Below, piece by piece: positions 18,017-26,735 of a stretch of DNA of 64,000 nt. Origin of the DNA: CAWHQZ01 sp963831645 (GTDB taxonomy: Bacteria > Pseudomonadota > Alphaproteobacteria > Rhizobiales > Aestuariivirgaceae); assembly GCA_963831645.1 (NCBI GenBank), contig CAWHQZ010000023.1, positions 310,001 to 374,000 on the forward strand, written 5' to 3'. Each line of letters opens with the position of its first letter. Position 1 is the stretch's first letter. A program made the translations under genes and the position numbers. The notes under the pieces were generated by a model. The model had not been told where the DNA came from. It did not search any database and saw only the letters and a list, made by a program, of their open reading frames with translations.

Positions 18017-18985
18017 CTAGATTTTTCCTTTAGCGGTCCGTGCCCGCAGTTTCCATCCGGTCTCGGCCAGGCCGACAGCGACAAGCGGCAGCATGACGAG
18101 CCAGCTGAACAACATCAGGGCGGCGTACGTACCGGCCAGCAGGGGCCATCTGGCTGAGTGATCTCGTAACAGGAAGTGGATGACCGCCAGGCCGAGAATT
18201 GCAAAGGCAGTAGCCAATGGCGCGGCAAACACGGCAGCGGCGACGCCTATGAATCCTGGCAACATGGAGGCGGCGCACAATGCCGCCAGAGCGATAGCCG
18301 ACTGAGGAGGAAAGGTAAGTTTTGAAAAAGCTGCCCAGGGTCTGAGCGATTTTCCCCACCTCTTCAGCAGTCGCGACGCCATGAGCATGTTGGCCAGCAT
18401 GAAGACGAGCCAGGCCGACGCGCCGACCAGTGGAGCAAGAATGACGAGCAAATCGGGGAGCCCGGCGAGCGCCTTTCGTTCATCCGGAGACATTCCGCCG
18501 GTGATCGAGGTCGTGAACTCGAGGGCGAATTCCTTGAGCTGAGTGCGGAAGGCCTCGAGGCCGGGACCCGCGACAACGATGACGAGGGTAAGAAATGTGC
18601 CGGCCAGAGCGGCGGTCCAAAGCACCAGACGACCTTCCGGGTACCACTCGACGCCGCTCCCCTCGACCTCGCCTTCGCCGGAATTATGGGCGATTGGCCG
18701 GCTGATCAGTGCCAAACGGCTGAGGACGACCGGCGCTGCGCCGGCCGAGAAGAGAAAAAACAGGCCTGCTCTTGCGCCCAGCACGGGAATGGTCGCCGCA
18801 CTCCCCACAACTGCGGCCGCAGCGGCAGTCAGCCACCCGTAACCGAGTCCTGCAAGAAACAGCGGCAAGGGGGCCAGATAAATCAGCAGGAACGACAACG
18901 GTGACAATGTCAGCCCGCTTGCGTGCAGCACCGCTGCCGAAAGACCGGCGACAACAGCAATGGCGATCCAGAAGTTGTTTCTCAC
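18017..18985 (-). CDS. DUF2232 family membrane protein
   Basis: This 322-residue protein has about eight to nine membrane helices and few polar loops. Its position between rpsR and rplI is characteristic of the DUF2232 family in Alphaproteobacteria, and the approximate length fits. No catalytic motif is visible and the role of the family is not established. It starts 88 bases after rpsR and ends 42 bases before rplI, suggesting co-transcription with ribosomal proteins. Confidence 0.75.
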   Translation of the reverse strand: MRNNFWIAIAVVAGLSAAVLHASGLTLSPLSFLLIYLAPLPLFLAGLGYGWLTAAAAAVVGSAATIPVLGARAGLFFLFSAGAAPVVLSRLALISRPIAHNSGEGEVEGSGVEWYPEGRLVLWTAALAGTFLTLVIVVAGPGLEAFRTQLKEFALEFTTSITGGMSPDERKALAGLPDLLVILAPLVGASAWLVFMLANMLMASRLLKRWGKSLRPWAAFSKLTFPPQSAIALAALCAASMLPGFIGVAAAVFAAPLATAFAILGLAVIHFLLRDHSARWPLLAGTYAALMLFSWLVMLPLVAVGLAETGWKLRARTAKGKI

Positions 18986-19073
18986 TCGGCTGTCCCCGAT
19001 CGAACGGTTGGGTTAGAGGCGATTCCAAAGCTCGCCCCAGCCTGGAGGCTCGACCCGTGAGGGTCGCGGTCTC

Positions 19074-19319
19074 TCAGTTCAAGACATATGGCAGAAGGCC
19101 GAGGAAACGGGCGCGCTTGATGGCCTGGGCCAGCTCACGCTGTTTCTTGGCGCTCACCGCAGTAATGCGGCTCGGAACAATCTTGCCGCGCTCCGAGACA
19201 AAGCGCGATAGCAGCTTGACGTCCTTGTAGTCGATTTTGGGTGCTCCCTCGCCGGAAAACGGGCAGCTCTTGCGACGGCGAAAGAATGGGCGACGGGCCG
19301 GTCCTGCGGAGTGTGCCAT
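19074..19319 (-). CDS. rpsR: Ribosomal protein S18
   Basis: The 81-residue basic protein has the S18 hallmarks: FRRRKSCPF near the N terminus, IDYKDVKLLSRFVSERGKI, and the C-terminal QRELAQAIKRARFLGLLPY. It binds next to S6 on the platform of the 30S subunit. Its start codon overlaps the rpsF stop by one base, so the two subunit partners are translationally coupled. Confidence 0.97.
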   Translation of the reverse strand: MAHSAGPARRPFFRRRKSCPFSGEGAPKIDYKDVKLLSRFVSERGKIVPSRITAVSAKKQRELAQAIKRARFLGLLPYVLN

Positions 19320-19828
19320 TAAACCGTCTCCTCGGGTTGCGCCGGGCTGTCGGTTTCACCCTCGGGACGTGGCGCTCGTGGGCGGTCACGATATCCCGCG
19401 CGATCGCCGCGCTCGAACCGGCGCGCGCCGCGGTCCATGCCAAATCCGCCGAAGCCACGATCGCCGAAACCGCCGAAGCTTCGGTCATCATCGCGATCCC
19501 GCGCCTTGCTTTGGCGCAGGATCGCCGACGGGGCCTCTTCGAGCGCATCCACGCGGACCGTCATGAAGCGGATAATGTCCTCATTGATCGACATCTGGCG
19601 CTCCATTTCAAAGATCGCCGCTGCGGGCGCTTCGATGTTCATGAGCGTATAGTGGGCTTTGCGGTTTTTTCTGATTCGAAAGGTGATCGTCCGCAAGCCC
19701 CAGTTCTCCGTCTTGCCGACTTTGCCGCCGTTGTTTTCGACGACCGACTTGAACTGGGCCGCCAGCGCCTCGACCTGTTGTTGGGAAGCATCCTGGCGCA
19801 CCAGAAAAATGTGTTCGTAGAAGGACAT
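19319..19828 (-). CDS. rpsF: Ribosomal protein S6 with an FG/RG-rich tail
   Basis: Residues 1-100 form a standard S6 fold (MSFYEHIFLVRQDAS, NWGLRTITFRIRKNRKAHY). The 169-residue protein carries a tail of about 60 residues rich in Asp, Arg, Gly and Phe, including GGFGDRGFGGFG and several RG/RD pairs. S6 tails vary in Alphaproteobacteria, but the FGG repeats are unusual. It heads the rpsF-rpsR-DUF2232-rplI cluster and faces fabD. Confidence 0.95.
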   Translation of the reverse strand: MSFYEHIFLVRQDASQQQVEALAAQFKSVVENNGGKVGKTENWGLRTITFRIRKNRKAHYTLMNIEAPAAAIFEMERQMSINEDIIRFMTVRVDALEEAPSAILRQSKARDRDDDRSFGGFGDRGFGGFGMDRGARRFERGDRAGYRDRPRAPRPEGETDSPAQPEETV

Positions 19829-20191
19829 GTAAGCCTTGACCTTTCTTCAATGTCGGTCCTGCCTGGTTCCGGCGCAGAGCCTCACTCGAGCCCATCGTAC
19901 CGAAAGGCCAGAGTATACGGTTCCTCGAAGGAGCGGGGACACGGGAAGCAGCATCAGTGGAGCCTCTTGGCGCCAGCCGAGTCTTCCGTTCAGCCCCCAA
20001 CCGGTTCCGGGGTCGGAGGCTTATAGGCCCACCGATTGAGTGCTGCAATAGGACCATCCACAGGACCGCATTCATAGGACCGCATCCTGTCATCCTGTTC
20101 GGGTCGGTGCAACCGAATGCGTATTGCCCTCGGTCCGACATGCAGCCATCTTCGGAAAAGCGCGAGACGGTCTCAAACCTTCGGTGGGGCT
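19829..20191. other. Divergent intergenic region between rpsF and fabD
   Basis: This 363-base gap must hold the promoters of both the ribosomal protein and fatty acid synthesis operons. On the minus strand a TATACT (19917-19912) resembles a -10 element for rpsF, but no good -35 lies at the right distance. A direct repeat AGGACCGCAT occurs at 20062-20071 and 20076-20085. I found no credible gene or clear structured RNA. Confidence 0.4.
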
Positions 20192-21145
20192 ATGAAGGTC
20201 GCATTTACATTTCCAGGGCAAGGCAGTCAGCAGACCGGCATGGGGCGGGAACTGGCTCGGCAGTCGCCTGTCGCGCGGGAGGTATTTGAAGAGGTCGATA
20301 CGGCGCTTGACCAGGACCTCTCGTCGCTCATGTGGAACGGACCGGATGCCGAGCTGACGCTCACTGCCAACGCTCAACCGGCAATCATGGCAGTAAGCAT
20401 TGCGGCCGTGCGAGTTCTGGAGGCCGAGCACGGAATCAATCTTGTCAAATCCGCAGAGTTTGTGGCTGGCCACTCTCTTGGTGAATATTCTGCACTCGTC
20501 GCGGCCGGAACATTTACGCTTGCTGATGCGGCCCGTCTGCTGAAAACGAGGGGGCTGGCAATGCAGGAGGCAACGCCCGTCGGCACCGGCGCGATGGCGG
20601 CGCTTCTGGGGCTGGACTTTGCGCAAGCCAGCGACATCGCGCGGGCGGCTGCGGAGCGAGATGTTTGCGAGCCGGCGAACGACAACGCTCCGGGGCAGGT
20701 CGTCGTCTCGGGCGACCGGCGAGCAGTCGACCGCGCCATTGAAATAGCTAGGACAAGAGGCGCCAGGCGCGCCACGCTGCTGCCGGTTAGCGCGCCGTTT
20801 CATTGTGCGCTGATGACTCCTGCCGCGAAGGTAATGTCCGAGGCCCTGCAGGCTGTGCGGCTGCATGAAGCTGCTGTTCCGCTGGTCGCCAACGCGACGG
20901 CCCGGCCAATGACTTCGGCCGATGACATACGCGCTGAGCTGGTTACACAGATTGTCACCACTGTACGCTGGCGTGAGAGTGTGGCGTTCATGGCCAGCCA
21001 AGGGGTGGCCAAATTCCTGGAGCTTGGCCCAGGCAGGGTCTTGACTGGCCTTGCCAGGCGCAATGCGCCGGCCGCGCTGGCGATAGCCGCGACCTCGGTC
21101 GAGGAAATAGCTGCGGCGGCTCGAGAGCTGGGTCGCCGGCAGTAA
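20192..21145 (+). CDS. fabD: FabD, malonyl-CoA:ACP transacylase
   Basis: The enzyme loads malonyl groups onto acyl carrier protein for fatty acid synthesis. It begins MKVAFTFPGQGSQ, has the nucleophile Ser95 in GHSLGE and the catalytic histidine in SAPFHCALM. The ATG at 20192 gives 317 residues; the open frame runs upstream to 20117, but that extension is not family-like. It opens the fabD-fabG-acpP-fabF-mltG cluster. Confidence 0.95.
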   Translation: MKVAFTFPGQGSQQTGMGRELARQSPVAREVFEEVDTALDQDLSSLMWNGPDAELTLTANAQPAIMAVSIAAVRVLEAEHGINLVKSAEFVAGHSLGEYSALVAAGTFTLADAARLLKTRGLAMQEATPVGTGAMAALLGLDFAQASDIARAAAERDVCEPANDNAPGQVVVSGDRRAVDRAIEIARTRGARRATLLPVSAPFHCALMTPAAKVMSEALQAVRLHEAAVPLVANATARPMTSADDIRAELVTQIVTTVRWRESVAFMASQGVAKFLELGPGRVLTGLARRNAPAALAIAATSVEEIAAAARELGRRQ

Positions 21146-21167
21146 CCTATAACCTAGGGAGAATCCG

Positions 21168-21905
21168 ATGTTCGATCTAACCGGCAGAACAGCTCTCGTC
21201 ACCGGGGCGACGGGCGGTATCGGCGCGGCAATTGCCGTCGCGCTTCATCAGCAGGGAGCGACGGTGGCTGTTTCCGGCACCCGCACTGAGGTGCTCGAGC
21301 AAATGAGAACTCGGCTTGCCACTCGCGTCCACATATTCCCGTGCAACCTTGCCGATTCCGATGCGACCGAGAAACTCGTACCCGCCGCCGAAGCGGCGAT
21401 GGGATCGCTCGACATTCTCGTAAACAATGCCGGCATGGCGCGTGACGCGCTGGCCGTGCGCATGCATGACGAAACCTGGTCGACCGTCATCGAGCTCAAT
21501 CTGAGCGCCGCCTTCCGGCTTGCGCGCGCCGCCCTGCGCGGCATGATCAGGCGGCGCCACGGCCGCGTCATCGGCATCACGTCGGTTGTGGGCGTTACCG
21601 GAAACCCCGGCCAGGCCAACTATGCGGCGGCGAAAGCGGGCATGATCGGCATGATGAAGTGTCTTGCTCACGAGGTGGCGAGCCGCGGCGTAACTGTCAA
21701 CTGCATTGCGCCAGGCTTTATTGCGACCTCCATGACCGAGTCGCTCAGCGACAGACAGAAAGAGTCTCTCTTGGCCCGCGTCCCCGTCGGCCGGCTTGGA
21801 ACGGCGGGCGAGATTGCCGGAGCGGCAGTCTATTTGGCGAGCGCTGAAGCAGCGTATGTGACCGGTCAGACGGTGCATATCAACGGCGGTCTGGCCATGA
21901 TTTGA
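21168..21905 (+). CDS. fabG: FabG, 3-oxoacyl-ACP reductase
   Basis: This SDR reduces 3-oxoacyl-ACP with NADPH in fatty acid elongation. TGATGGIG is at 12-19, NNAG at 86-89, and the catalytic residues are Ser139, Tyr152 and Lys156 (YAAAK). At 245 residues it has the normal length, with the C-terminal TGQTVHINGGLAMI typical of FabG. It lies 22 bases after fabD, preceded by a GGGAG ribosome-binding site. Confidence 0.95.
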   Translation: MFDLTGRTALVTGATGGIGAAIAVALHQQGATVAVSGTRTEVLEQMRTRLATRVHIFPCNLADSDATEKLVPAAEAAMGSLDILVNNAGMARDALAVRMHDETWSTVIELNLSAAFRLARAALRGMIRRRHGRVIGITSVVGVTGNPGQANYAAAKAGMIGMMKCLAHEVASRGVTVNCIAPGFIATSMTESLSDRQKESLLARVPVGRLGTAGEIAGAAVYLASAEAAYVTGQTVHINGGLAMI

Positions 21906-22078
21906 AGACTGTCAAGGGGTCCGCGCGGCGGTTCGCGATTGACCCTTTCTAATGCAACGGCCTTTGTGTTAGGGAATCTGCAACTGACCGGGGAGCCTTT
22001 GGGATGGCGAGTTTTGGCCCTGGGGGCTTAAACGTGGTGGCCATTCATTTGCCGGACCAAGAGCGAGGACGATCAACC

Positions 22079-22315
22079 ATGAGTGACGTTGCAGAGCGAG
22101 TGAAAAAGATTGTTGTCGAGCACCTTGGTGTCGATGCAGAAAAGGTCACTCTCGAAGCAAGCTTCATCGATGATCTGGGGGCCGATAGCCTCGACAACGT
22201 CGAACTCGTCATGGCTTTCGAAGAAGAGTTCGGGGTGGAGATCCCCGACGACGCCGCAGAAACGATCCAGACGGTCGGCGACGCAGTGAAATTCATCGAG
22301 AAGAGTCAGGCCTGA
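22079..22315 (+). CDS. acpP: Acyl carrier protein
   Basis: The 78-residue acidic protein carries the growing acyl chain on a phosphopantetheine attached to Ser37 in the motif GADSLDNVE. The ATG at 22079 gives the standard N terminus MSDVAERVKK; an in-frame ATG at 22004 would add 25 residues not found in ACPs. The 173-base gap after fabG may contain its own promoter, as expected for a very abundant protein. Confidence 0.97.
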   Translation: MSDVAERVKKIVVEHLGVDAEKVTLEASFIDDLGADSLDNVELVMAFEEEFGVEIPDDAAETIQTVGDAVKFIEKSQA

Positions 22316-22454
22316 TTCCGGCCCGCACCGCTTCGGTCGGGGGCTCTTGAGTTTCAACGCGGAGGCAGGGACCTGATGATCCTGCCGCCGCGTTCCTGCA
22401 TTGGGCGCGACGATGCCGGCCGGAACGTCCTGCTCAGAGGAGATAGTTTCAAGT

Positions 22455-23720
22455 ATGCGCAGAGTGGTCGTCACCGGGTTGGGCATGGTATCGCCGCTCG
22501 CCGCGACGGTGGAAGAAAGCTGGCGCAAATTGCTGGCCTGCGAGTCCGCGGCCACCGAAATCACCAAGTTCGACGCCGCCGATCTGGCTTGCCGCATTGC
22601 CTGCGAAGTGAAGCGCGGCGATGGAACGGACGGTACTTTCAACGCCGATGCATACATGGAGCCGAAACATCAGCGGCGCTACGACGAGTTCATTATTTAC
22701 GGCGCTGCCGCCGCCACACAGGCCCTGCACGATGCCGGGTGGGAAGCCGACACCTACGACAAACAATGCCGGACCGGCGTGTTGGTAGGCGCCGGCATCG
22801 GCGGATTGCCGAGCATCGAGCAAACGACTTTGACGCTTCGCGACAAGGGACCCCGCCGGGTGAGCCCGTTTTTCATTCCTGGCAGTCTCATCAATCTCGC
22901 CGCTGGGGTGATCGGTATCGAGCACGGTTGCCGGGGCCCCAATCATGCAGTGGTCACCGCCTGCGCCAGCGGGACGCACGCCATCGGCGATGCGGCTCGC
23001 CTTATCGCTCTTGATGACGCCGATGTGATGATTGCCGGCGGCGCAGAATCGGCGATCTGCCGGATTGGCGTTGCCGGCTTTGTGGCCTGCAAGGCGCTCT
23101 CGACAGGCTTCAATAGTGAGCCCCGGAAGGCCTCCCGTCCCTACGACCGCGATCGGGATGGCTTCGTGATGGGGGAAGGGGCGGGGGTCCTGATTCTCGA
23201 GGAACTCGAGCACGCCGAAGCGCGAGGAGCCAGAGTATACGCGGAGATCATAGGTTATGGCTTGTCCGGCGACGCCCATCATATTACCGCGCCGTCATTG
23301 GACGGCGATGGCGCCTACCGCTGCATGAGCGCGGCTCTGAAGCGTGCTGGGATCTCCGCCCATGACCTCGACTATGTTAACGCACATGGCACCTCAACGC
23401 CGCTCGGCGACGAAATCGAGGTGCAGGCCATCGAGCGCGTCCTCGGCAACCGGGGAGACAAGCTGTCGATGTCCTCCACCAAATCATCTATCGGGCATCT
23501 GCTGGGTGCCGCTGGAGCGGTCGAGGCGGTGTTTTCTATACTGGCCATCCGCGATAACATTGCGCCAGCGACCATCAACCTGGACCATCCTTCGGTCGAA
23601 ACGCCGATTGATCTTGTCCCCAACACGCCCAGGCGAAAGGAGATAAACACAGTTTTGTCCAATTCATTTGGTTTTGGAGGTACTAACGCATCGGTGATAT
23701 TCCGCCGCTACGACGGCTGA
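22455..23720 (+). CDS. fabF: FabF, 3-oxoacyl-ACP synthase II
   Basis: The condensing enzyme extends acyl-ACP by two carbons. Its thiolase-fold active site is visible as Cys170 (TACASG), a histidine in NAHGTSTPLGD and a second in SSIGHLLGAAG. The ATG at 22455 gives 421 residues with the normal start MRRVVVTGLGMVSPL. The frame is open upstream to 22401 without family similarity. It follows acpP and precedes mltG by 18 bases. Confidence 0.95.
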   Translation: MRRVVVTGLGMVSPLAATVEESWRKLLACESAATEITKFDAADLACRIACEVKRGDGTDGTFNADAYMEPKHQRRYDEFIIYGAAAATQALHDAGWEADTYDKQCRTGVLVGAGIGGLPSIEQTTLTLRDKGPRRVSPFFIPGSLINLAAGVIGIEHGCRGPNHAVVTACASGTHAIGDAARLIALDDADVMIAGGAESAICRIGVAGFVACKALSTGFNSEPRKASRPYDRDRDGFVMGEGAGVLILEELEHAEARGARVYAEIIGYGLSGDAHHITAPSLDGDGAYRCMSAALKRAGISAHDLDYVNAHGTSTPLGDEIEVQAIERVLGNRGDKLSMSSTKSSIGHLLGAAGAVEAVFSILAIRDNIAPATINLDHPSVETPIDLVPNTPRRKEINTVLSNSFGFGGTNASVIFRRYDG

Positions 23721-23738
23721 ACCCCGGGGATCGATCGG

Positions 23739-25037
23739 GTGCTCGACAAGAGAAGGCGCAGGCGCCGAACCTCATTTGCGCGCGTAGCGAGATCGCTGGC
23801 GACCCTGGTGGTCCTGGCGGCAGCGCTGGGAGCGGCGGCGATCTTTTACGGGCGTAGCGTCTATGAGGCGCCCGGGCCCTTGGGCGCGGACGCGGTCCTG
23901 ACGATTTCCCGAGGCATGCGCGCGCCTGATATCGCTGCAGCGCTCGAGAAAAAGGGCATTATTTCGGATGACCGCGTTTTTCTTGCTGCTGCGTACCTGA
24001 CGCAAAACTTCAAGCGTATGAGGGCGGGTGAATATCAATTCACCAGACAAGCCAGCATGGCCGAAGTGATGGACGTGATCGTCTCGGGCAAGGAATACCT
24101 CTACAAAGTCACCTTGCCCGAAGGATGGACCACAGCCCAGCTCGTCAACCGACTGAATTCGCGTGCCGAGCTCGCCGGCACGATTTCGGAAGATCTGCCG
24201 GAAGGAGTTTTGCTTCCGGCCACCTATGGGTATCGTCGTGGCGCCGAGCGTCAGGCCGTGATCGACGCCATGCGTGAGGCGCAGGATAAGCTGCTGGCGG
24301 ACCTGTGGAGCAAGCGCGCCTCCGATCTGCCGATAGAAACCAAGGAAGAAGCGCTGATTCTGGCATCGATCGTCGAGAAGGAGACGGCTGAACCGGAAGA
24401 GCGTCCGCGTGTTGCTGCGGTGTTTCTGAATCGGCTCAGAAAGCGGATGCGGTTGCAATCAGATCCGACGATTGTCTACGGCATAACCCTTGGAAAGAGA
24501 AAACTCGACCGGCCGATCCTCCAGGAGGACATAGACGCGAAGAATCCCTACAACACTTACCAGGTATCGGGCCTGCCCCCGACGCCCATCGCCAATCCGG
24601 GTCGGGAATCCATCATGGCCGTGCTCAATCCGATCGACACCGGGGAACTCTATTTTGTGGCCGACGGCTCCGGTGGACACGTCTTTGCCAAGTCTCTGGA
24701 AGAGCACAATCGCAACGTCCAAAAGTGGCGTAAAATTGAAAGAGCCGAAAGTGTCGAAACACAACCCGCCGAGGCGGCGAATATGGCCGACGACCCAGAC
24801 GATACGGCGGCGGTCTCTTCTCAGGAGGTACCACAGGCCCCTCTGGCATCTGTTGAATCGACGGAGGTGATCAGCTCGCAGGACTCTGCCTTGGTTCCGG
24901 AGCCGCCTGCCGGTACCTTGGCGCCCACAGAGACCACCCCCGACCTGGCGAACCCCGACTTGTTGAAGCCGGGCAGCGTCGTGGAGGTGGCGGGCAAACT
25001 CATACCCATTCCCGCACCGCGACCAAAACTGCAGTAA
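23739..25037 (+). CDS. mltG: MltG, endolytic peptidoglycan transglycosylase
   Basis: The 432-residue protein has a basic cytoplasmic start, one membrane helix at about 18-38, a LysM-like region and the YceG/MltG catalytic domain with the key glutamate in ASIVEKETA (Glu213). It cleaves nascent glycan strands and is thought to set their length. A disordered Pro/Ser/Thr-rich C-terminal tail of about 90 residues follows the domain. The start is a GTG at 23739. Confidence 0.92.
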   Translation: MLDKRRRRRRTSFARVARSLATLVVLAAALGAAAIFYGRSVYEAPGPLGADAVLTISRGMRAPDIAAALEKKGIISDDRVFLAAAYLTQNFKRMRAGEYQFTRQASMAEVMDVIVSGKEYLYKVTLPEGWTTAQLVNRLNSRAELAGTISEDLPEGVLLPATYGYRRGAERQAVIDAMREAQDKLLADLWSKRASDLPIETKEEALILASIVEKETAEPEERPRVAAVFLNRLRKRMRLQSDPTIVYGITLGKRKLDRPILQEDIDAKNPYNTYQVSGLPPTPIANPGRESIMAVLNPIDTGELYFVADGSGGHVFAKSLEEHNRNVQKWRKIERAESVETQPAEAANMADDPDDTAAVSSQEVPQAPLASVESTEVISSQDSALVPEPPAGTLAPTETTPDLANPDLLKPGSVVEVAGKLIPIPAPRPKLQ

Positions 25038-25162
25038 CCGAGTCTCGCCGGCCGGCGGGCTGCGGTCGCCATTCAGCGACCGTGACTGCCTGAACGGGAT
25101 TTGCCGCACCGAGAATTACTCTACATTGCCCATCAGATGTTGATTCTGTTGGACTGGCTCCG

Positions 25163-26050
25163 ATGACCTTCTCGAGCATGACGGGTTTCGCGCGCAAGGC
25201 AGGGCATCGCCGTGACCTGAGCTGGACGTGGGAGGTGAAAAGTGTAAACGGCCGGACGCTTGACATCCGCTGCCGGCTGCCGGCCGGTCTCGACTCCCTC
25301 GAGCCTCAAATTCGCGCTCTGGCGCAAGCAAATTTTCGGCGCGGCAGTCTCTACGTCACCTTGGAGATCAGACGTGCGGTGGGCGCCGAGACCATCATGG
25401 TCAACGAAGCAGCGCTCGCCCAAATCGTGGCAATCGCCCGCCACCTGCGGCGGAAGCATCGCCTTGCCGCTCCATCGCCGGAAGGGCTCCTTGCGCTTCG
25501 TGGCGTGCTCGAGCTTGCCTCGGCAGAAGAAGACGGCGAAGCAATCGCCACCCGTGACGAAGCATTGCTCTCTGACCTTCACGGAGTATTTGCAAGCCTA
25601 GCGCAGATGCGCCGTGCCGAGGGAGAAAAACTGCGCATGATCGTGCTGACACATATTGACAGAATCGAAGAGCTGACGCGTGCGGCAAAGGAATCCACAG
25701 CGCGCAGTCCGGAATTGGCGCGCAACCGATTGGCCGAGCAGGTGCACCGTCTGGTGGAGACCGGGGCGCGTCTGGATCGAGACCGGCTGCACCAGGAAGC
25801 GGTGCTGCTCGCCAGCAGATCAGACATAAACGAAGAGCTTGACCGCATCTTTGCCCACCTCGGTGCTGTCCGCGATCTGTTCGCAAGCCCGGAACCCGTT
25901 GGGCGAAAGTTTGACTTCCTGGCCCAGGAACTTAATCGCGAAGCCAACACACTTTGTTCGAAGGCGGTGGATTACGCCATCACCGAAGCCGGCCTCGAGA
26001 TGAAAATCGTCATCGACCAGATGCGCGAGCAGGTGCAAAACCTTGAGTAG
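25163..26050 (+). CDS. YicC-family endoribonuclease
   Basis: The 295-residue protein begins MTFSSMTGFARKAG and ends with the family signature SEINEEL-like DINEELDRIFAHL followed by GRKFDFLAQELNREANTLCSKA. YicC proteins are conserved RNases that in E. coli influence small-RNA turnover. The gene overlaps gmk by eight bases, the usual partner of yicC. Confidence 0.9.
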   Translation: MTFSSMTGFARKAGHRRDLSWTWEVKSVNGRTLDIRCRLPAGLDSLEPQIRALAQANFRRGSLYVTLEIRRAVGAETIMVNEAALAQIVAIARHLRRKHRLAAPSPEGLLALRGVLELASAEEDGEAIATRDEALLSDLHGVFASLAQMRRAEGEKLRMIVLTHIDRIEELTRAAKESTARSPELARNRLAEQVHRLVETGARLDRDRLHQEAVLLASRSDINEELDRIFAHLGAVRDLFASPEPVGRKFDFLAQELNREANTLCSKAVDYAITEAGLEMKIVIDQMREQVQNLE

Positions 26051-26693
26051 GCGCTCGCCGGCGGGCGTTGACGCGCGCCGAGGCTTGCTGCTCGTGCTGT
26101 CTTCACCTTCCGGCGCCGGCAAGACGACCCTGGCAAGAAGACTGCTCGCCGCTGACATCAATGTCGCCATGTCGGTTTCCGTTACCACGCGCTCGATGCG
26201 CGCCGGTGAAGTCGACGGCAAGGACTATCACTTCATTTCCAAAGATCGCTTTTCAGCCATGCGGGACGCTGGCGAGCTTCTCGAGTGGGCGGAGGTCTTT
26301 GGCAATAACTATGGTACCCCCCGACAAGCGGTTGAGGATGCTTTGGCTAGGGGGCGCGATGTAGTGTTCGACATAGATTGGCAAGGCACCCAACAGCTGG
26401 TCCAGGCGCTGGAAGACGATGTGGTGCGTGTTTTCATCTTGCCGCCGTCCGCCGAGGCCCTGCGCGACCGGCTGGTCAATCGAGCGCAGGATTCAGCCGT
26501 TATCGTCGCCAAGCGCATGGCCGAAGCTTCGAAAGAGATCAGCCACTGGGCAGAATATGATTACGTGATCATCAATGATGATCTCGAGACTGCAGATCGC
26601 GACATCGCCAACATTCTTGCCGCCGAACGTCTCAAACGGAAACGCCGTACCGGCTTGACACGCTTCGTGCGCAGTCTCGTCGACAACCTCTGA
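26043..26693 (+). CDS. gmk: Guanylate kinase
   Basis: The enzyme phosphorylates GMP to GDP. Walker A SPSGAGKTT is at 21-29, and GMP-binding residues lie in SVTTRSMRAGEVDGKDYHF. At 216 residues the length is typical. The only start that keeps the P-loop at a normal distance is the TTG at 26043, inside the end of yicC, which suggests translational coupling and possibly low initiation efficiency. It converges on the alcohol dehydrogenase gene with a 42-base gap. Confidence 0.94.
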   Translation: MSRRSPAGVDARRGLLLVLSSPSGAGKTTLARRLLAADINVAMSVSVTTRSMRAGEVDGKDYHFISKDRFSAMRDAGELLEWAEVFGNNYGTPRQAVEDALARGRDVVFDIDWQGTQQLVQALEDDVVRVFILPPSAEALRDRLVNRAQDSAVIVAKRMAEASKEISHWAEYDYVIINDDLETADRDIANILAAERLKRKRRTGLTRFVRSLVDNL

Positions 26694-26735
26694 CCCAAGC
26701 GATCGGCAGGCTTTCAGCGTTCCGGCAACCGGCCG

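Noticed and set aside
19829..20191. An S6:S18 leader RNA or other riboswitch in front of rpsF
   Set aside because: I could not identify a conserved core; folding and covariance search would be needed.
21906..22078. A strong promoter for acpP
   Set aside because: TTGACC is present near 21938, but no acceptable -10 lies 16-18 bases downstream.
22316..22400. A terminator hairpin after acpP
   Set aside because: A short GC hairpin can be drawn near 22325-22345 but has bulges and no T-run, so it is not convincing.
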